Below, piece after piece: positions 32,808-41,160 of a stretch of 64,000 nt of DNA (position 1 is its first letter; each line of letters begins with the position of its first letter). Below the pieces are notes generated by a model. It saw only the letters and a program-made list of their open reading frames with translations. It did not search any database and had not been told where the DNA came from. The position numbers and the translations under genes are program-made. Source of the stretch: Thermoproteus sp. Lineage in GTDB: Archaea; Thermoproteota; Thermoprotei; Thermoproteales; Thermoproteaceae. The stretch lies in assembly GCA_038893495.1 (NCBI GenBank), contig JAWARJ010000001.1:1477824-1541823 (forward strand), read 5' to 3'.

Positions 32808-33206
32808 CCTGCCGGACCTTTTTTCTATACCTATCAAATTCTTTTCTGCAAGCCTCTGGGCCGCCCTCCAAGCTCTGAGCTTTCTCAAGCCGAGCTCTTT
32901 GGCTATTTCGGCCAACTGCGCCTCTCCGCCCTTCTCGTAGAGCTTGAGGTATATGGAGCGGTCCGGCTCTTTAAGCAGATCCGCCACGACTCTATAGAGC
33001 CCGCTAGGCCGGCTCTCCACCGGCCTATAGCTGTAATACATATATAAAACAACGGCGGCGGCTATCGTCGATGTGAGGAATATTGGGAACATTAAGGAGG
33101 GAAATCCACACATGTGCCCCATCATGGGACACATCAACGACACATGTATATAGTCGAGCGCCAGCGCTATGACCGCCGCTAAAACCAACAAAAAGATGAG
33201 ACGCAT
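32706..33206 (-). CDS. membrane-anchored winged-helix regulator with metal-like loop
   Basis: A 166-aa protein with two membrane helices (about 3-20 and 39-58) joined by a short loop rich in Met, Cys and His: SLMCPMMGHMCGFPSLM. Residues 66-140 form a winged helix (AQLAEIAKELGLRKLRAWRA is the recognition region). The tail is charged and rich in His/Asn. This looks like a one-component sensor with an outside metal site and an inside DNA-binding domain; copper is the best guess from the loop and the nearby copA. ATG 33206 is served by ACTTAATAT at about 33227-33235. Confidence 0.75.
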   Translation of the reverse strand: MRLIFLLVLAAVIALALDYIHVSLMCPMMGHMCGFPSLMFPIFLTSTIAAAVVLYMYYSYRPVESRPSGLYRVVADLLKEPDRSIYLKLYEKGGEAQLAEIAKELGLRKLRAWRAAQRLAEKNLIGIEKRSGRLVLVLRPLDQLPIEPHNRHNYHSQEKHEYDNAK

Positions 33207-33278
33207 AGACTGTTTATGTCGCGTCTATATTAAGTTTCACTAGAGGGAAACGAAAGTCCGGCGTCGGTTTCACGACGG

Positions 33279-33287
33279 GTTTATTGC
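33279..33287 (+). promoter_or_regulatory. TATA-like box of the PepSY-like gene
   Basis: GGTTTATTG about 22-30 nt before ATG 33309, which favours that start over GTG 33294. Confidence 0.4.
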
Positions 33288-33308
33288 CCGCTTGTGCTAC
33301 ACCTCCCC

Positions 33309-33929
33309 ATGAAGTCGAAGATATTGGTTGTAGGGATTATTGTAGGGATCGCAGTTCTAGTAGCCATATATCTGGCGTTCATAATTGGCGCCAATACGTG
33401 GGCCTGGGCTACGACATATCCAGTCGCCACTTCCTATCCATCTCCTGGAGCCGCCGTTGGGATCTGCCCAATGGCGGCGGGATGGGGCTACGGGGGATAT
33501 ATCGTAAATGACGGCAACGTCGTTGAGTATGTGGCCGAGAAGACCGGCTATAAGGTCCTCGACGTGGAGAAATACGAGTATAACTACTACGTGATAGTAG
33601 GCGACGCCGATGGGAGGCCCGTCGCGGAGCTCTTGGTGTACTCCAACGGACTGATACATCCAGAGCCCCAGTCTATGATGTGGAGGGGAGAACCCATGAG
33701 GCTCTCCCTAAATGACGCCTACAAGATCGCGGAGAGCTGGCTGGCACAGAACTTCCCCGGGGCTGAGATTGTAGAGAACTACACCTTCCCGGGCTACTAC
33801 ACGTTCCACTTCATGTGGAACGGCGACATGCAAATGCTCAGCGTTAATGCCTACAACGGCGCCGTGTGGTTCCACACTTGGCACGGGAGGTATCTAGGCG
33901 AGATAGAAGTTCCGAATGGGTCCAGCTAA
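33309..33929 (+). CDS. membrane-anchored protein with PepSY-like domain
   Basis: A 206-aa exported protein. An N-terminal anchor helix (KILVVGIIVGIAVLVAIYLA) is followed by a Tyr/Pro-rich stretch with ICPMAAGWGYGG, then alpha/beta repeats. The last part (AYKIAESWLAQNFPG to MQMLSVNAYNGAVWFH) has the PepSY/YpeB-like pattern, and it contains several Met, His and Trp residues. The Cys-Pro-Met site echoes the neighbouring membrane regulator. Probably a surface protein of the copper cluster; exact role unknown. A hairpin follows its stop codon. Confidence 0.7.
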   Translation: MKSKILVVGIIVGIAVLVAIYLAFIIGANTWAWATTYPVATSYPSPGAAVGICPMAAGWGYGGYIVNDGNVVEYVAEKTGYKVLDVEKYEYNYYVIVGDADGRPVAELLVYSNGLIHPEPQSMMWRGEPMRLSLNDAYKIAESWLAQNFPGAEIVENYTFPGYYTFHFMWNGDMQMLSVNAYNGAVWFHTWHGRYLGEIEVPNGSS

Positions 33930-33938
33930 ACCGTTTGG

Positions 33939-33960
33939 ACCAAAAAAAGACCTTTTTGGT
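33939..33960 (+). terminator. hairpin after the PepSY-like gene
   Basis: ACCAAAAA (33939-33946) pairs with TTTTTGGT (33953-33960) around a 6-nt loop; the T-run in the right arm fits archaeal transcription ends. Confidence 0.45.
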
Positions 33961-34016
33961 TACGAGGGCCGGTTTCAGTTTTGACCCACTAGGGCCGAGG
34001 TAGATGTGAAGGATTT

Positions 34017-34026
34017 GTTTTTATAC
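34017..34026 (+). promoter_or_regulatory. TATA box of the YHS-copA operon
   Basis: GTTTTTATAC about 20-28 nt before ATG 34046. Confidence 0.55.
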
Positions 34027-34045
34027 GAGAATTTTAGAGAGGTCT

Positions 34046-34216
34046 ATGGAGATAGATCCTGTATGTGGGATGCAGGTGGATCCAGCCACAGCTAGGTACA
34101 AGACGTTGTATAGGGGTAGGGTGTATTACTTCTGTTCGGCTATGTGTAAGGAGGAGTTCGAGAAGAGGCCGGAGTTCTATTTGACTCACGGGCCTCAGGG
34201 GATGCCGCACCGTTAG
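34046..34216 (+). CDS. small YHS-domain metal-binding protein
   Basis: A 56-aa protein that is almost only a YHS domain: MEIDPVCGMQVDPATARY, then GRVYYFCSAMCKEEFEKRPE. The cysteines in VCGM and FCSAMC are metal ligands in related TRASH/YHS domains. It stops 14 bases before copA, so it is probably a copper chaperone or a detached copA domain. It is too short for routine gene calling and easily missed. Confidence 0.88.
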   Translation: MEIDPVCGMQVDPATARYKTLYRGRVYYFCSAMCKEEFEKRPEFYLTHGPQGMPHR

Positions 34217-34230
34217 CTAAAAGCCGTTTC

Positions 34231-36609
34231 ATGGAGGGGCTCGGCGGGATTAAGATAGGCGTAAAGGTAGAGGGGCGGGAGGTCGTCCTCAAGATATTGG
34301 GGATGCACTGCGCCACTTGTTCGTTGACTGTGCAGAAGGCCCTTCTCTCCGTCAGAGGCGTCAAGTGGGCCGAGGCGTCGCTGGCCAGCAACGAGGCTAA
34401 GGTGGTGGTGGATCCCTCTGCCTTGGACTACAGCGAACTGCTCAGAGCGGTGAGGCGCGCCGGCTACGACGTATATAGAGAGTCTGCCCATATAGCGCTG
34501 GCGGGCTTTCGGCCCGAGGAGGCGGCCGCTGTGGAGAGGGCGGCGAGGATCTGGGGGGTGTTCAGCGCCTCAGTCAATCCGGCCGCAGGAGTGCTCCACG
34601 TCGAGTACAACCCCCTGGAGGTCACCGCGGAGGAGGTCGCCAAGGCGGTCGAGAAGGCCGGCTATAGGGTCCGCGGGATCGAGAAGGGGGAGGTCGATGT
34701 GGATATAGACAGGAGGGTAGTCGAGGAGGAGGTCAGAGAGCTCAGGAGGAGGCTGGTGCCGGCAGTTCCCATTACCGCCCTCCTGATGGCCTCTATGTTC
34801 TTCCCCATCGCGCCTCTGGCCCAGTTGGCTCTGGCCTCTGTGGTCCAGTTCTATTCGGGCTGGAGGTTCATTTCGGGCGCGGCGCGGGCGTTTAGGAACA
34901 AGACGGGCAATATGGACACGCTGGTGGCTCTCGGCACTTTGAGCACTTTCATCTACAGCGTGGCTTCCGCCATGACGGGTGGACCTACGTTCTTCGAGGC
35001 GTCGGCCGCCGTGATCACCTTCGTGCTGGCTGGGAGATATGCAGAGAGCCTAATGAGGCTCCGCACTGGTGACGCCGTGAGGAAGCTGGCCGGGCTACAG
35101 CCACCGAGGGCTAGAGTCCGCAGAGGGTCCGACTGGGTCGAGGTCGACACCTCGAGCGTCAGCCCCGGCGATATAGTGGAGGTCAGAGAGGGGGAGCTGG
35201 TGCCCGTAGACGGGTATGTGGACGAGGGCTTTGGGGTCGTAGACGAGTCGGCCTTCACCGGCGAGCCGATGCCCGTCGAGAAGAAGCAAGGCGATTTGGT
35301 GCTAGCGGGGACCCGCCTGATAAGGGGGAGGTTCGCCGTGAGGACCACCAGGGCGGGAAGACACACCTTCCTCGCCGAAATGATCAGACTCGTTAGGAGA
35401 GCCCAAAACGCGAGGTTGCCAGTACAGAACTTGGCAGATAGAGTCGCCGGGATCTTCACGTGGGTCGTCGTAGCCGTTGCCGTCGCTACGTTCTCCGCGT
35501 GGATGGCTCTCGGCGCCCCTCTGCCCCTCGCCATCATGTTCATGGCGTCTGTCCTAGTCGTCGCCTGTCCTTGCGCCCTCGGCTTGGCTACGCCTCTCGC
35601 CGTAGTCGTAGGGGTCGGGAGGGCCGCCGAGAGGGGGCTTCTTGTGAAGAACGTAGACGCCATGGAGAAGGCGTTGAGGGCCAAATACATAGTTTTCGAC
35701 AAGACCGGGACTTTGACTCTAGGGTCTCCCAAAGTCGTGAAGTACATAGGCGACGAGGGGGCGTTGGCGCTGGCGGCGTCGGCGGAGTCCAAGTCCCTCC
35801 ACCCCCTAGCGCGGGCTGTAGTAGAATACGCCAGGGCGCTCGGCCTCGTCGTGAGGGAGCCGGAGTTCTACGACTCGTTTCCCGGCATGGGCGTCTACGC
35901 CAAGGTCGACGGCCGCGTGGTGGCTGTGGGCAACGAGAAGCTCGTAGAGAACATGGGCGCCGAAGTGCCGGCCGAGTTGAAAGAGGCCGCACAGGCCTTT
36001 CGGTCTCAAGGGTGCGTGGCGGTCTACGTGGTGGTCGACGGCTCCGTGAGGGGCTTAATCGCAGTCGGCGACGAGCTGAGGCCCGAGGTCTCCGACGTCT
36101 TGCGGAGGCTTAGGTCGTTGGGCTTGGAGCCCGTAGTTCTGTCCGGCGACGATAGGAGGACCGTAGAGCTCGTATCGAAGTCTCTAGGCATAGGTAGGTT
36201 TTACGGAAACGCCGATCCTGAGGCCAAGGCGAAAATATTGGCGGACCTCAAAAGGGAGGGACCTGTCATCTTCGTGGGCGACGGCGTGAACGACGCGCCT
36301 GCACTCGCGGCAGCCGACGTGGGCATAGCCGTCTCGAACAGCGCGGAGGTCGCCAAGGAGGCGGGAGACGTCGTGATCAAACAAGGCGATCTGGGCAAGG
36401 TGTTGGAGTTCCTGGAGCTCTCTAAGAAGGTCTTGAGGACAGCCCGTTTCAACCTCCTTTGGGCCTTCGCCTACAACGCCGTGTTGATGCCGATAGCCGC
36501 CGGCTTGTTCTACCCGGCCCTATATTTGAGGCCAGAGTTCGCCGGACTTGCCATGTCGCTGAGTAGCATTACAGTCACGCTAAATGCCTTAAGGCTCAGA
36601 AAGGCCTAG
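34231..36609 (+). CDS. copA: copper-translocating P1B-type ATPase CopA
   Basis: A 792-aa copper pump. The N-terminal heavy-metal domain has GMHCATC (about 24-30); a second HMA-like domain (about 88-150) lacks cysteines. Then come eight membrane helices, the CPC site in VVACPCALGLATPL (about 444), the phosphorylation motif DKTGTLT (about 490), the SLHPLA motif (about 530), GDGVNDAP (about 683), and Tyr-Asn and MSLSSIT motifs in the last two helices, which mark Cu(I)-type (P1B-1) pumps. It exports Cu(I) from the cell. It follows the YHS gene in one transcript. Confidence 0.95.
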   Translation: MEGLGGIKIGVKVEGREVVLKILGMHCATCSLTVQKALLSVRGVKWAEASLASNEAKVVVDPSALDYSELLRAVRRAGYDVYRESAHIALAGFRPEEAAAVERAARIWGVFSASVNPAAGVLHVEYNPLEVTAEEVAKAVEKAGYRVRGIEKGEVDVDIDRRVVEEEVRELRRRLVPAVPITALLMASMFFPIAPLAQLALASVVQFYSGWRFISGAARAFRNKTGNMDTLVALGTLSTFIYSVASAMTGGPTFFEASAAVITFVLAGRYAESLMRLRTGDAVRKLAGLQPPRARVRRGSDWVEVDTSSVSPGDIVEVREGELVPVDGYVDEGFGVVDESAFTGEPMPVEKKQGDLVLAGTRLIRGRFAVRTTRAGRHTFLAEMIRLVRRAQNARLPVQNLADRVAGIFTWVVVAVAVATFSAWMALGAPLPLAIMFMASVLVVACPCALGLATPLAVVVGVGRAAERGLLVKNVDAMEKALRAKYIVFDKTGTLTLGSPKVVKYIGDEGALALAASAESKSLHPLARAVVEYARALGLVVREPEFYDSFPGMGVYAKVDGRVVAVGNEKLVENMGAEVPAELKEAAQAFRSQGCVAVYVVVDGSVRGLIAVGDELRPEVSDVLRRLRSLGLEPVVLSGDDRRTVELVSKSLGIGRFYGNADPEAKAKILADLKREGPVIFVGDGVNDAPALAAADVGIAVSNSAEVAKEAGDVVIKQGDLGKVLEFLELSKKVLRTARFNLLWAFAYNAVLMPIAAGLFYPALYLRPEFAGLAMSLSSITVTLNALRLRKA

Positions 36610-36675
36610 CCCCGCCGCCAGCTCAACACACGTGCCGCGGCGACTCTCGCCGTTTTTATATCCCGCTTAAAAATC

Positions 36676-36696
36676 TTACGTAGCGCTACTACGTAA
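36676..36696. promoter_or_regulatory. operator-like palindrome before the decayed oxidoreductase
   Basis: TTACGTAG (36676-36683) and CTACGTAA (36689-36696) form a perfect inverted repeat with a 5-nt spacer, just upstream of an AT-rich TATA-like run (36697-36709). Confidence 0.45.
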
Positions 36697-36726
36697 AATT
36701 TTTATTTTACGAAAACCTAGGTGCGC

Positions 36727-37605
36727 ATGAGAATCGTCATGGCCGCAGGAGACGTAGAGCTCGTGCTGATAGACGGGAGACTCACCCATGAGCTCGTAAT
36801 GGGAGCCCCGCTGGCCACAAGGGGCCTCGTCGGCTTTAACGACTTGAAGTTCCCCTCCCCCACCTCTCGGCCGTTAGGTTCGTGGAGGGGCACGTGGCCG
36901 GCATAGAGGGCAGTTGCGTAAGGCTTGAGGGAGGCGGAGAGATCTGCGGCGACTATGTCCTTCTGGCGCCCGGCTCCTATAGGGGGCGAGGCGGCCGCCT
37001 TCTGGAGTCTAGACGGAATCGAGAGGACATACAAGCTGGCCTCCTCAGCCAGAGCCGTCCGCTTCGTCATAAACGACATACATCCCGTAAAGGGCCTCCA
37101 AGACGTCGCCCGCACCCTCAAGAGGAAGTTCCCCAGCCTGGAGGTCTCAATACATGCGGTCTCCATGACTAATGACGTCAAGGCCTTCCTCAAGCCCTAT
37201 ATCGACCACGCCGCTAAGATCGGCATCTACGTGACTGACGAGCCCCCCCCATGAGGCCCGGCGAGGTCCACGTACCGGTCTCCTCGGCCAAGCCCCATCC
37301 GCTGGTAGTAAAGTTGGACCCAGACCGGCGACCTTCGAGACCCGCTTCGAGGGCGTAACGCAGTCGGCGAGGCCGCACTTACAGCTATCGGCATGCCTCC
37401 AAGCGGCATGATCTCCCTAAGGCAGACCGCCAAAGTAGTCGATATAATCCTAGAGGGCGCCCTCAAGGGCTACGTCGAGGCCGAGCCGCTCTGGGAATTC
37501 GAAGACTTTGAGATCTACTATAAATATCCTGCTTGCACTCCCGTGAAGGAACTTTTTGATTTTTACGAGCTTTGGCGCAATAGCGTAATAGTTACACTAG
37601 CCTAA
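36727..37605 (+). pseudogene. decayed FAD oxidoreductase, paralogue of the gene at 21856
   Basis: Pieces in several frames align in order with the intact protein at 21856: HELVMGAPLATRGLVGFNDL, GEICGDYVLLAPGSY, VRFVINDIHPVKGLQDVART with RKFPSLEVSIHAVS, then KPHPLVVKL, ATFETRFEGV and KELFDFYELWRNSV. The FAD-binding Gly-x-Gly-x-x-Gly segment near the N-terminus is deleted (MRIVMAAGDVELVLIDG), and at least three frameshifts follow. It cannot make a working enzyme. An intact MFS gene follows, mirroring the broken MFS/intact oxidoreductase pair at 20548-22818. Confidence 0.85.
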
Positions 37606-37656
37606 TATAAATTTCCCTTTTACCTACATATATTCGGAAAAAATCTGAATAATTGT

Positions 37657-37666
37657 AATAAATATC
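37657..37666 (+). promoter_or_regulatory. TATA-like box of the MFS gene
   Basis: TAATAAATAT about 20-27 nt before ATG 37684, in a 78-base AT-rich gap. Confidence 0.45.
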
Positions 37667-37683
37667 TTTTATCTCGCTGGTTT

Positions 37684-39006
37684 ATGAATGAACATGAAGT
37701 TAGATGGACTGCAGATGCCGTAAAGGCCATAGTCTCTCAATTTATCGGCTTCATGATGGACGCCTACGACTTATTGTTAGTCACCGCCATGACGAACCTA
37801 TTGGCCAAGGTGTTCTTGCCCCCGTCGACGCCGGCTTGGCTCAGCTACTTCCAGTTGCTTTTTGGATATGCCTTTACCCTAATAGGGAGACCTGTCGGGA
37901 GCGCCATATTCGGCAACCTCGGCGACAAGATAGGGAGGAGAGACACCCTTATCATCACAATCGCCGGGTTCTCCGCCATGAGTGCGCTGACCGGCGCTCT
38001 GCCTACATACGCGCAGATAGGCATATCGGCCTACATCATCTTTTCCGCCATGAGGTTCATACAGGGCATATTCATCGGCGGCGAATACGCCGTGGGCCAC
38101 ACATTTTCTATGGAGTATGCGCCTATACATAGGAGGGGACTCGCCAGCGGGATCGTCCAGGGGGCTTTCAGCTGGGGCACGGCGCTGTCCGCAGGAGTCG
38201 TGGCGGCGTTCTACGCGTTGTTGGGAGACCAAGCTATGTTGAGCTATGGCTGGCGCCTCGTCTTCCTGACAGGCTTAATACCTGCGGCCGTGGCACTCTA
38301 TATACGTTTCGGGATGAAGGAGTCGCCACTCTTCGAGAACATCAAGACAGCTGGGAAGGTCGAGAAGGCGCCTTTCTTCTCCATATTCAAGCCCCCGACC
38401 CTCTATACCTTCCTACAGGTCTTTGTGCTCATGACGGGACTCTTTTTCAGTAGCTACTCCCTCTTCAACTACGCCAATGGCATACTCACAGGCGCGGGCC
38501 TCAGCGGGGGCCAAGCCGCGTTCTACTACTCCATGGCCGGCATCTTCGCCGCAATAGCGGCGACCTTCACCGGCTTCATATCGGACTACATCGGCAGGCG
38601 GAAGGCCTTCCTGATCGCCGCCGCAGTGACTTTTGTCATGGCGGTCCCCACGTTCTACCTGTGGTACATAGGCGCCAAGACGGGCAACCTGGCCTACCTG
38701 TGGATAGGGACCGTGCTGGCCGGCTGGATGACACAGTGGCCCTGGGGCCTCGTGCCGACCTACCTCTCCGAGAGGTTCCCCACGAACAAGAGGTCGAGCG
38801 GCGTGGGGTTCGGCTACAGCTCGGGCCTCTTCATATCGGCCTGGATGTCCATATACTCCATATGGCTGGCCCCCGTCTTTAAGCCCATACAGGGATACGT
38901 GCCGTGGTTCACCGCAGCCTTCTTCTTGATGTTGGCGTCGGTGCTCTACGGCATAGCGGCGGCCATAGGGCCGGAGACTAAAGGCATAAGGCTGAGCGAA
39001 ATCTAA
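37684..39006 (+). CDS. MFS transporter (metabolite:H+ symporter type)
   Basis: A 440-aa, 12-helix transporter. GRPVGSAIFGNLGDKIGRRDTL (about 79) is the MFS loop 2-3 motif, RFIQGIFIGGEYAVG (about 123) is motif B of metabolite:H+ symporters, and FISDYIGRRKAFLI (about 300) is its C-half repeat. The N-terminus has the FMMDAYDLLLVTAM pattern. The family moves organic acids, phosphate or sugars; the substrate cannot be read. It follows the decayed oxidoreductase. Confidence 0.92.
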   Translation: MNEHEVRWTADAVKAIVSQFIGFMMDAYDLLLVTAMTNLLAKVFLPPSTPAWLSYFQLLFGYAFTLIGRPVGSAIFGNLGDKIGRRDTLIITIAGFSAMSALTGALPTYAQIGISAYIIFSAMRFIQGIFIGGEYAVGHTFSMEYAPIHRRGLASGIVQGAFSWGTALSAGVVAAFYALLGDQAMLSYGWRLVFLTGLIPAAVALYIRFGMKESPLFENIKTAGKVEKAPFFSIFKPPTLYTFLQVFVLMTGLFFSSYSLFNYANGILTGAGLSGGQAAFYYSMAGIFAAIAATFTGFISDYIGRRKAFLIAAAVTFVMAVPTFYLWYIGAKTGNLAYLWIGTVLAGWMTQWPWGLVPTYLSERFPTNKRSSGVGFGYSSGLFISAWMSIYSIWLAPVFKPIQGYVPWFTAAFFLMLASVLYGIAAAIGPETKGIRLSEI

Positions 39007-39011
39007 CACGC

Positions 39012-39037
39012 CCGAAAAACCTACCTCTTTTTTTCGG
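39012..39037. terminator. bidirectional terminator-like hairpin
   Basis: CCGAAAAA (39012-39019) pairs with TTTTTCGG (39030-39037). It lies between the convergent MFS and thiC-partner genes and gives a U-run in either direction. Confidence 0.45.
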
Positions 39038-39078
39038 TCGAGTAAACGGTTCATAAGAGTGGGGTCCTTAGGGTAGCT

Positions 39079-39576
39079 TTAACATCTGAGGGCCTCCGCG
39101 TACTCAAGGCTGTGTTTCTTTAACTCCTCTAGGACTTCCGGCCTCTTTTTGATCAGTTCATCGACTATATGTAGATACCTCGCGACCCTTACCGCATCAG
39201 GCGAGATCTCCCTCAACTCCCTCCCGTCCACCACGACGAAGTGCCTCTTGGGGATCTTCCCGCCCAAGATGTACTCGGCCTCGTTGGCCGAGGCATGTAG
39301 GAGGAGGCAGTGGGGACTGCCCTCGATCGAGACCACGGTAAGAGATCTAGGCCGCGACGATTTGAACATACTCGCCATCTTGCCGTAGAGCGCCGGATGT
39401 TCTCTTTCCGGACAAGCCAAAAGCGCCACCTTCCCCTTAACCACCTCCTCGTAGAGTTTTGGATTTACAAACTTCAAACAGGCGGCCACTACGACCACAT
39501 CGGCGTCTTTCAGGGGAGGCGCCTTGACCCAAGTGCTCCAAAGCCAAGGCCCTCCCTCTCCGACAGGCTCACTCAT
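39079..39576 (-). CDS. unknown protein co-translated with ThiC
   Basis: A 165-aa soluble protein. Its ATG (39576) overlaps the thiC stop in ATGAGTGA. The Rossmann-like N-half reads [20 protein letters not shown] and [20 protein letters not shown]; further on are [21 protein letters not shown] and [14 protein letters not shown]. Cysteines in AACLK, ACPE and PHCLL might bind a metal or cluster. I do not recognise a family. The tight coupling suggests a role in HMP-phosphate synthesis, thiamine regulation or support of the ThiC iron-sulfur cluster. Confidence 0.75.
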   Translation of the reverse strand: MSEPVGEGGPWLWSTWVKAPPLKDADVVVVAACLKFVNPKLYEEVVKGKVALLACPEREHPALYGKMASMFKSSRPRSLTVVSIEGSPHCLLLHASANEAEYILGGKIPKRHFVVVDGRELREISPDAVRVARYLHIVDELIKKRPEVLEELKKHSLEYAEALRC

Positions 39577-40861
39577 GGCCGGCCTTTTTTGCTTGTTGTA
39601 CGGCCATAAGCATGGGGCAGTAGCCTCCGCACATAGTGCAACTGGCGACCTTGGGCTCTCCATATTGAGTGTATACGGCCCAGGCCCTCTCCGGGTCAAT
39701 CAAGCCCCTTATCATTTCCCTCCACGCCAGCCTGCCCCTATGGGCGCTGACCTCGTCGTCGCGGGCCCTGGCCCTACGGCCGAGCTTAATTGTGTCCGCT
39801 ATATGTGCGGCCACCTTAAAGGCGATGGCGCCCTCCTCGACCTGCTTCGGCGTGGGGAGGGCGAGGTGTTCTGCAGGCGTCAAGTAGCACAAAAGGTCGG
39901 CCCCGGCGGCTCCGGCCAGCGCGGCCCCTATGGCGCCCGCTATGTGGTCGTAGGGGGCCGCTATGTCGGTGGGCAGAGGGCCCAGGACGTAGTAGGGAGC
40001 TCCGCCCGTCAGCCTCTTCATGAGCTTCACGTCCCACATGATCTCGTCTAGAGGCACGTGGCCGGGGCCCTCCACCATGACCTGCACGCCGGCCTTTCTG
40101 GCCCTCTTGACGAGCCTCGCCGCCTCTATCAGCTCGGCCACGTGGAGTTCGTCGTGGGCGTCCGCCGTGGCGCCCGGCCTCAAGGCGTCGCCTATTGAAA
40201 TCACGGCATCGTACTCCTTAAAGAGCTCTAACACGTAGTCCCATCTGGCGTATAGGGGATTTTCGGCGTTGTTGTGGAGCATCCAGCCTATCAACATGTC
40301 GCCGCCCCGCGAGACGACCTTTATGACTCTGCCGCTCCTAAGGGCCCTCAAGGCCAGATCTCTCGTCACGGCGGCGTGTATGGTCATAAAAGCCACCCCG
40401 TCCCTCAAGTGCCTCTCGACGACGTCGAACAGCTCGTCCTCAGTGAAGTAGGCGCCGCCGCCCCTCCTCCTCAAGGCGTCTATGAAGGCTTGGTACGTGG
40501 GCACCGTGCCGACAGGTATTTTCGACTCCCTGAGGACCGCCCGCCTGATCTCGTCCAGATCTCCCCCAACAGATAGGTCCATGAGGGTGTCTCCCCACCT
40601 ATTGGCGATCTTGACCTTCTCCAGCTCTGCAGAGATGTCGGAGACCTCGCCGGAGGTCCCAAGGTTTATGTTGACCTTAGTGGCTAGGCCGAGGCCCACG
40701 CCGACGATTTTGTCGGGCACCTTCACGTTCCTAACCACGATGGCCCTCCCCGAGGCGATCCTCCGGCACAATTTAGCCGGATCTACGCCCTCCCTCCCGG
40801 CGACTACGCGCACTTCGTCGGGAATCCTGCCCTCCCTACATTCCCCTATCACTCCTTCCAT
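39569..40861 (-). CDS. thiC: phosphomethylpyrimidine synthase ThiC
   Basis: A 430-aa radical-SAM-type enzyme that turns aminoimidazole ribotide into HMP phosphate, the pyrimidine part of thiamine. The 4Fe-4S motif [10 protein letters not shown] is near the C-terminus (about 410). Also seen are [12 protein letters not shown] (about 61), [42 protein letters not shown] and [21 protein letters not shown]. Length fits the shorter archaeal form. No TPP riboswitch is seen upstream; instead GATAA half-sites overlap the promoter. Thiamine diphosphate is needed by the enzyme at 2350. Confidence 0.96.
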   Translation of the reverse strand: MEGVIGECREGRIPDEVRVVAGREGVDPAKLCRRIASGRAIVVRNVKVPDKIVGVGLGLATKVNINLGTSGEVSDISAELEKVKIANRWGDTLMDLSVGGDLDEIRRAVLRESKIPVGTVPTYQAFIDALRRRGGGAYFTEDELFDVVERHLRDGVAFMTIHAAVTRDLALRALRSGRVIKVVSRGGDMLIGWMLHNNAENPLYARWDYVLELFKEYDAVISIGDALRPGATADAHDELHVAELIEAARLVKRARKAGVQVMVEGPGHVPLDEIMWDVKLMKRLTGGAPYYVLGPLPTDIAAPYDHIAGAIGAALAGAAGADLLCYLTPAEHLALPTPKQVEEGAIAFKVAAHIADTIKLGRRARARDDEVSAHRGRLAWREMIRGLIDPERAWAVYTQYGEPKVASCTMCGGYCPMLMAVQQAKKAGHE

Positions 40862-40868
40862 AAGTTAT

Positions 40869-40895
40869 TTATCTAATACGGATAAAAATATTATC
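40869..40895 (-). promoter_or_regulatory. thiC promoter with repeated GATAA/TTATC half-sites
   Basis: TTATC-N7-GATAA (40869-40885) and GATAA-AAATA-TTATC (40881-40895) alternate over the minus-strand TATA box (ATATTTTTATCC). The first palindrome sits between the TATA box and the ATG, where a repressor would block transcription. An archaeal ThiR-like regulator is a possible binder. Confidence 0.4.
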
Positions 40896-41160
40896 TGCAT
40901 AAAGAGACGAAGCAAGATATGCTAGCTGGCGCAATAGTTCGTGAGGTACAGCCCTAGTCTCGCCGCTGGAGGCGCCAAGCTCTTAAGGCCTAGATGGGCA
41001 GTCGGAACTAGAGGGGCCACGATAGACGAAGTGCACTAAGACCAGAGGCCGTCGGGCTTTTGCCTGAAGAACTGTCAGAACACTTGGAGAGCGCTCCTTC
41101 GCGATTATAACAGTACGTCCAGCGCCCCCTCAAAACATTAATGAATTAATGATATACTAA
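40896..41160. other. intergenic stretch between thiC and the glycosyltransferases
   Basis: No gene is supported here. The plus-strand sequence near 40930-41120 has a short open frame without a family motif. Confidence 0.4.

Noticed and set aside
40862-40960. TPP riboswitch before thiC
   Set aside because: The thi-box core and P3/P4 arms are not seen, and the thiC start is too close to its TATA box to hold one.
40926-41120. Transposase (TnpB-like) tail
   Set aside because: The short frame has Arg-rich text but no zinc-finger or DED motif.
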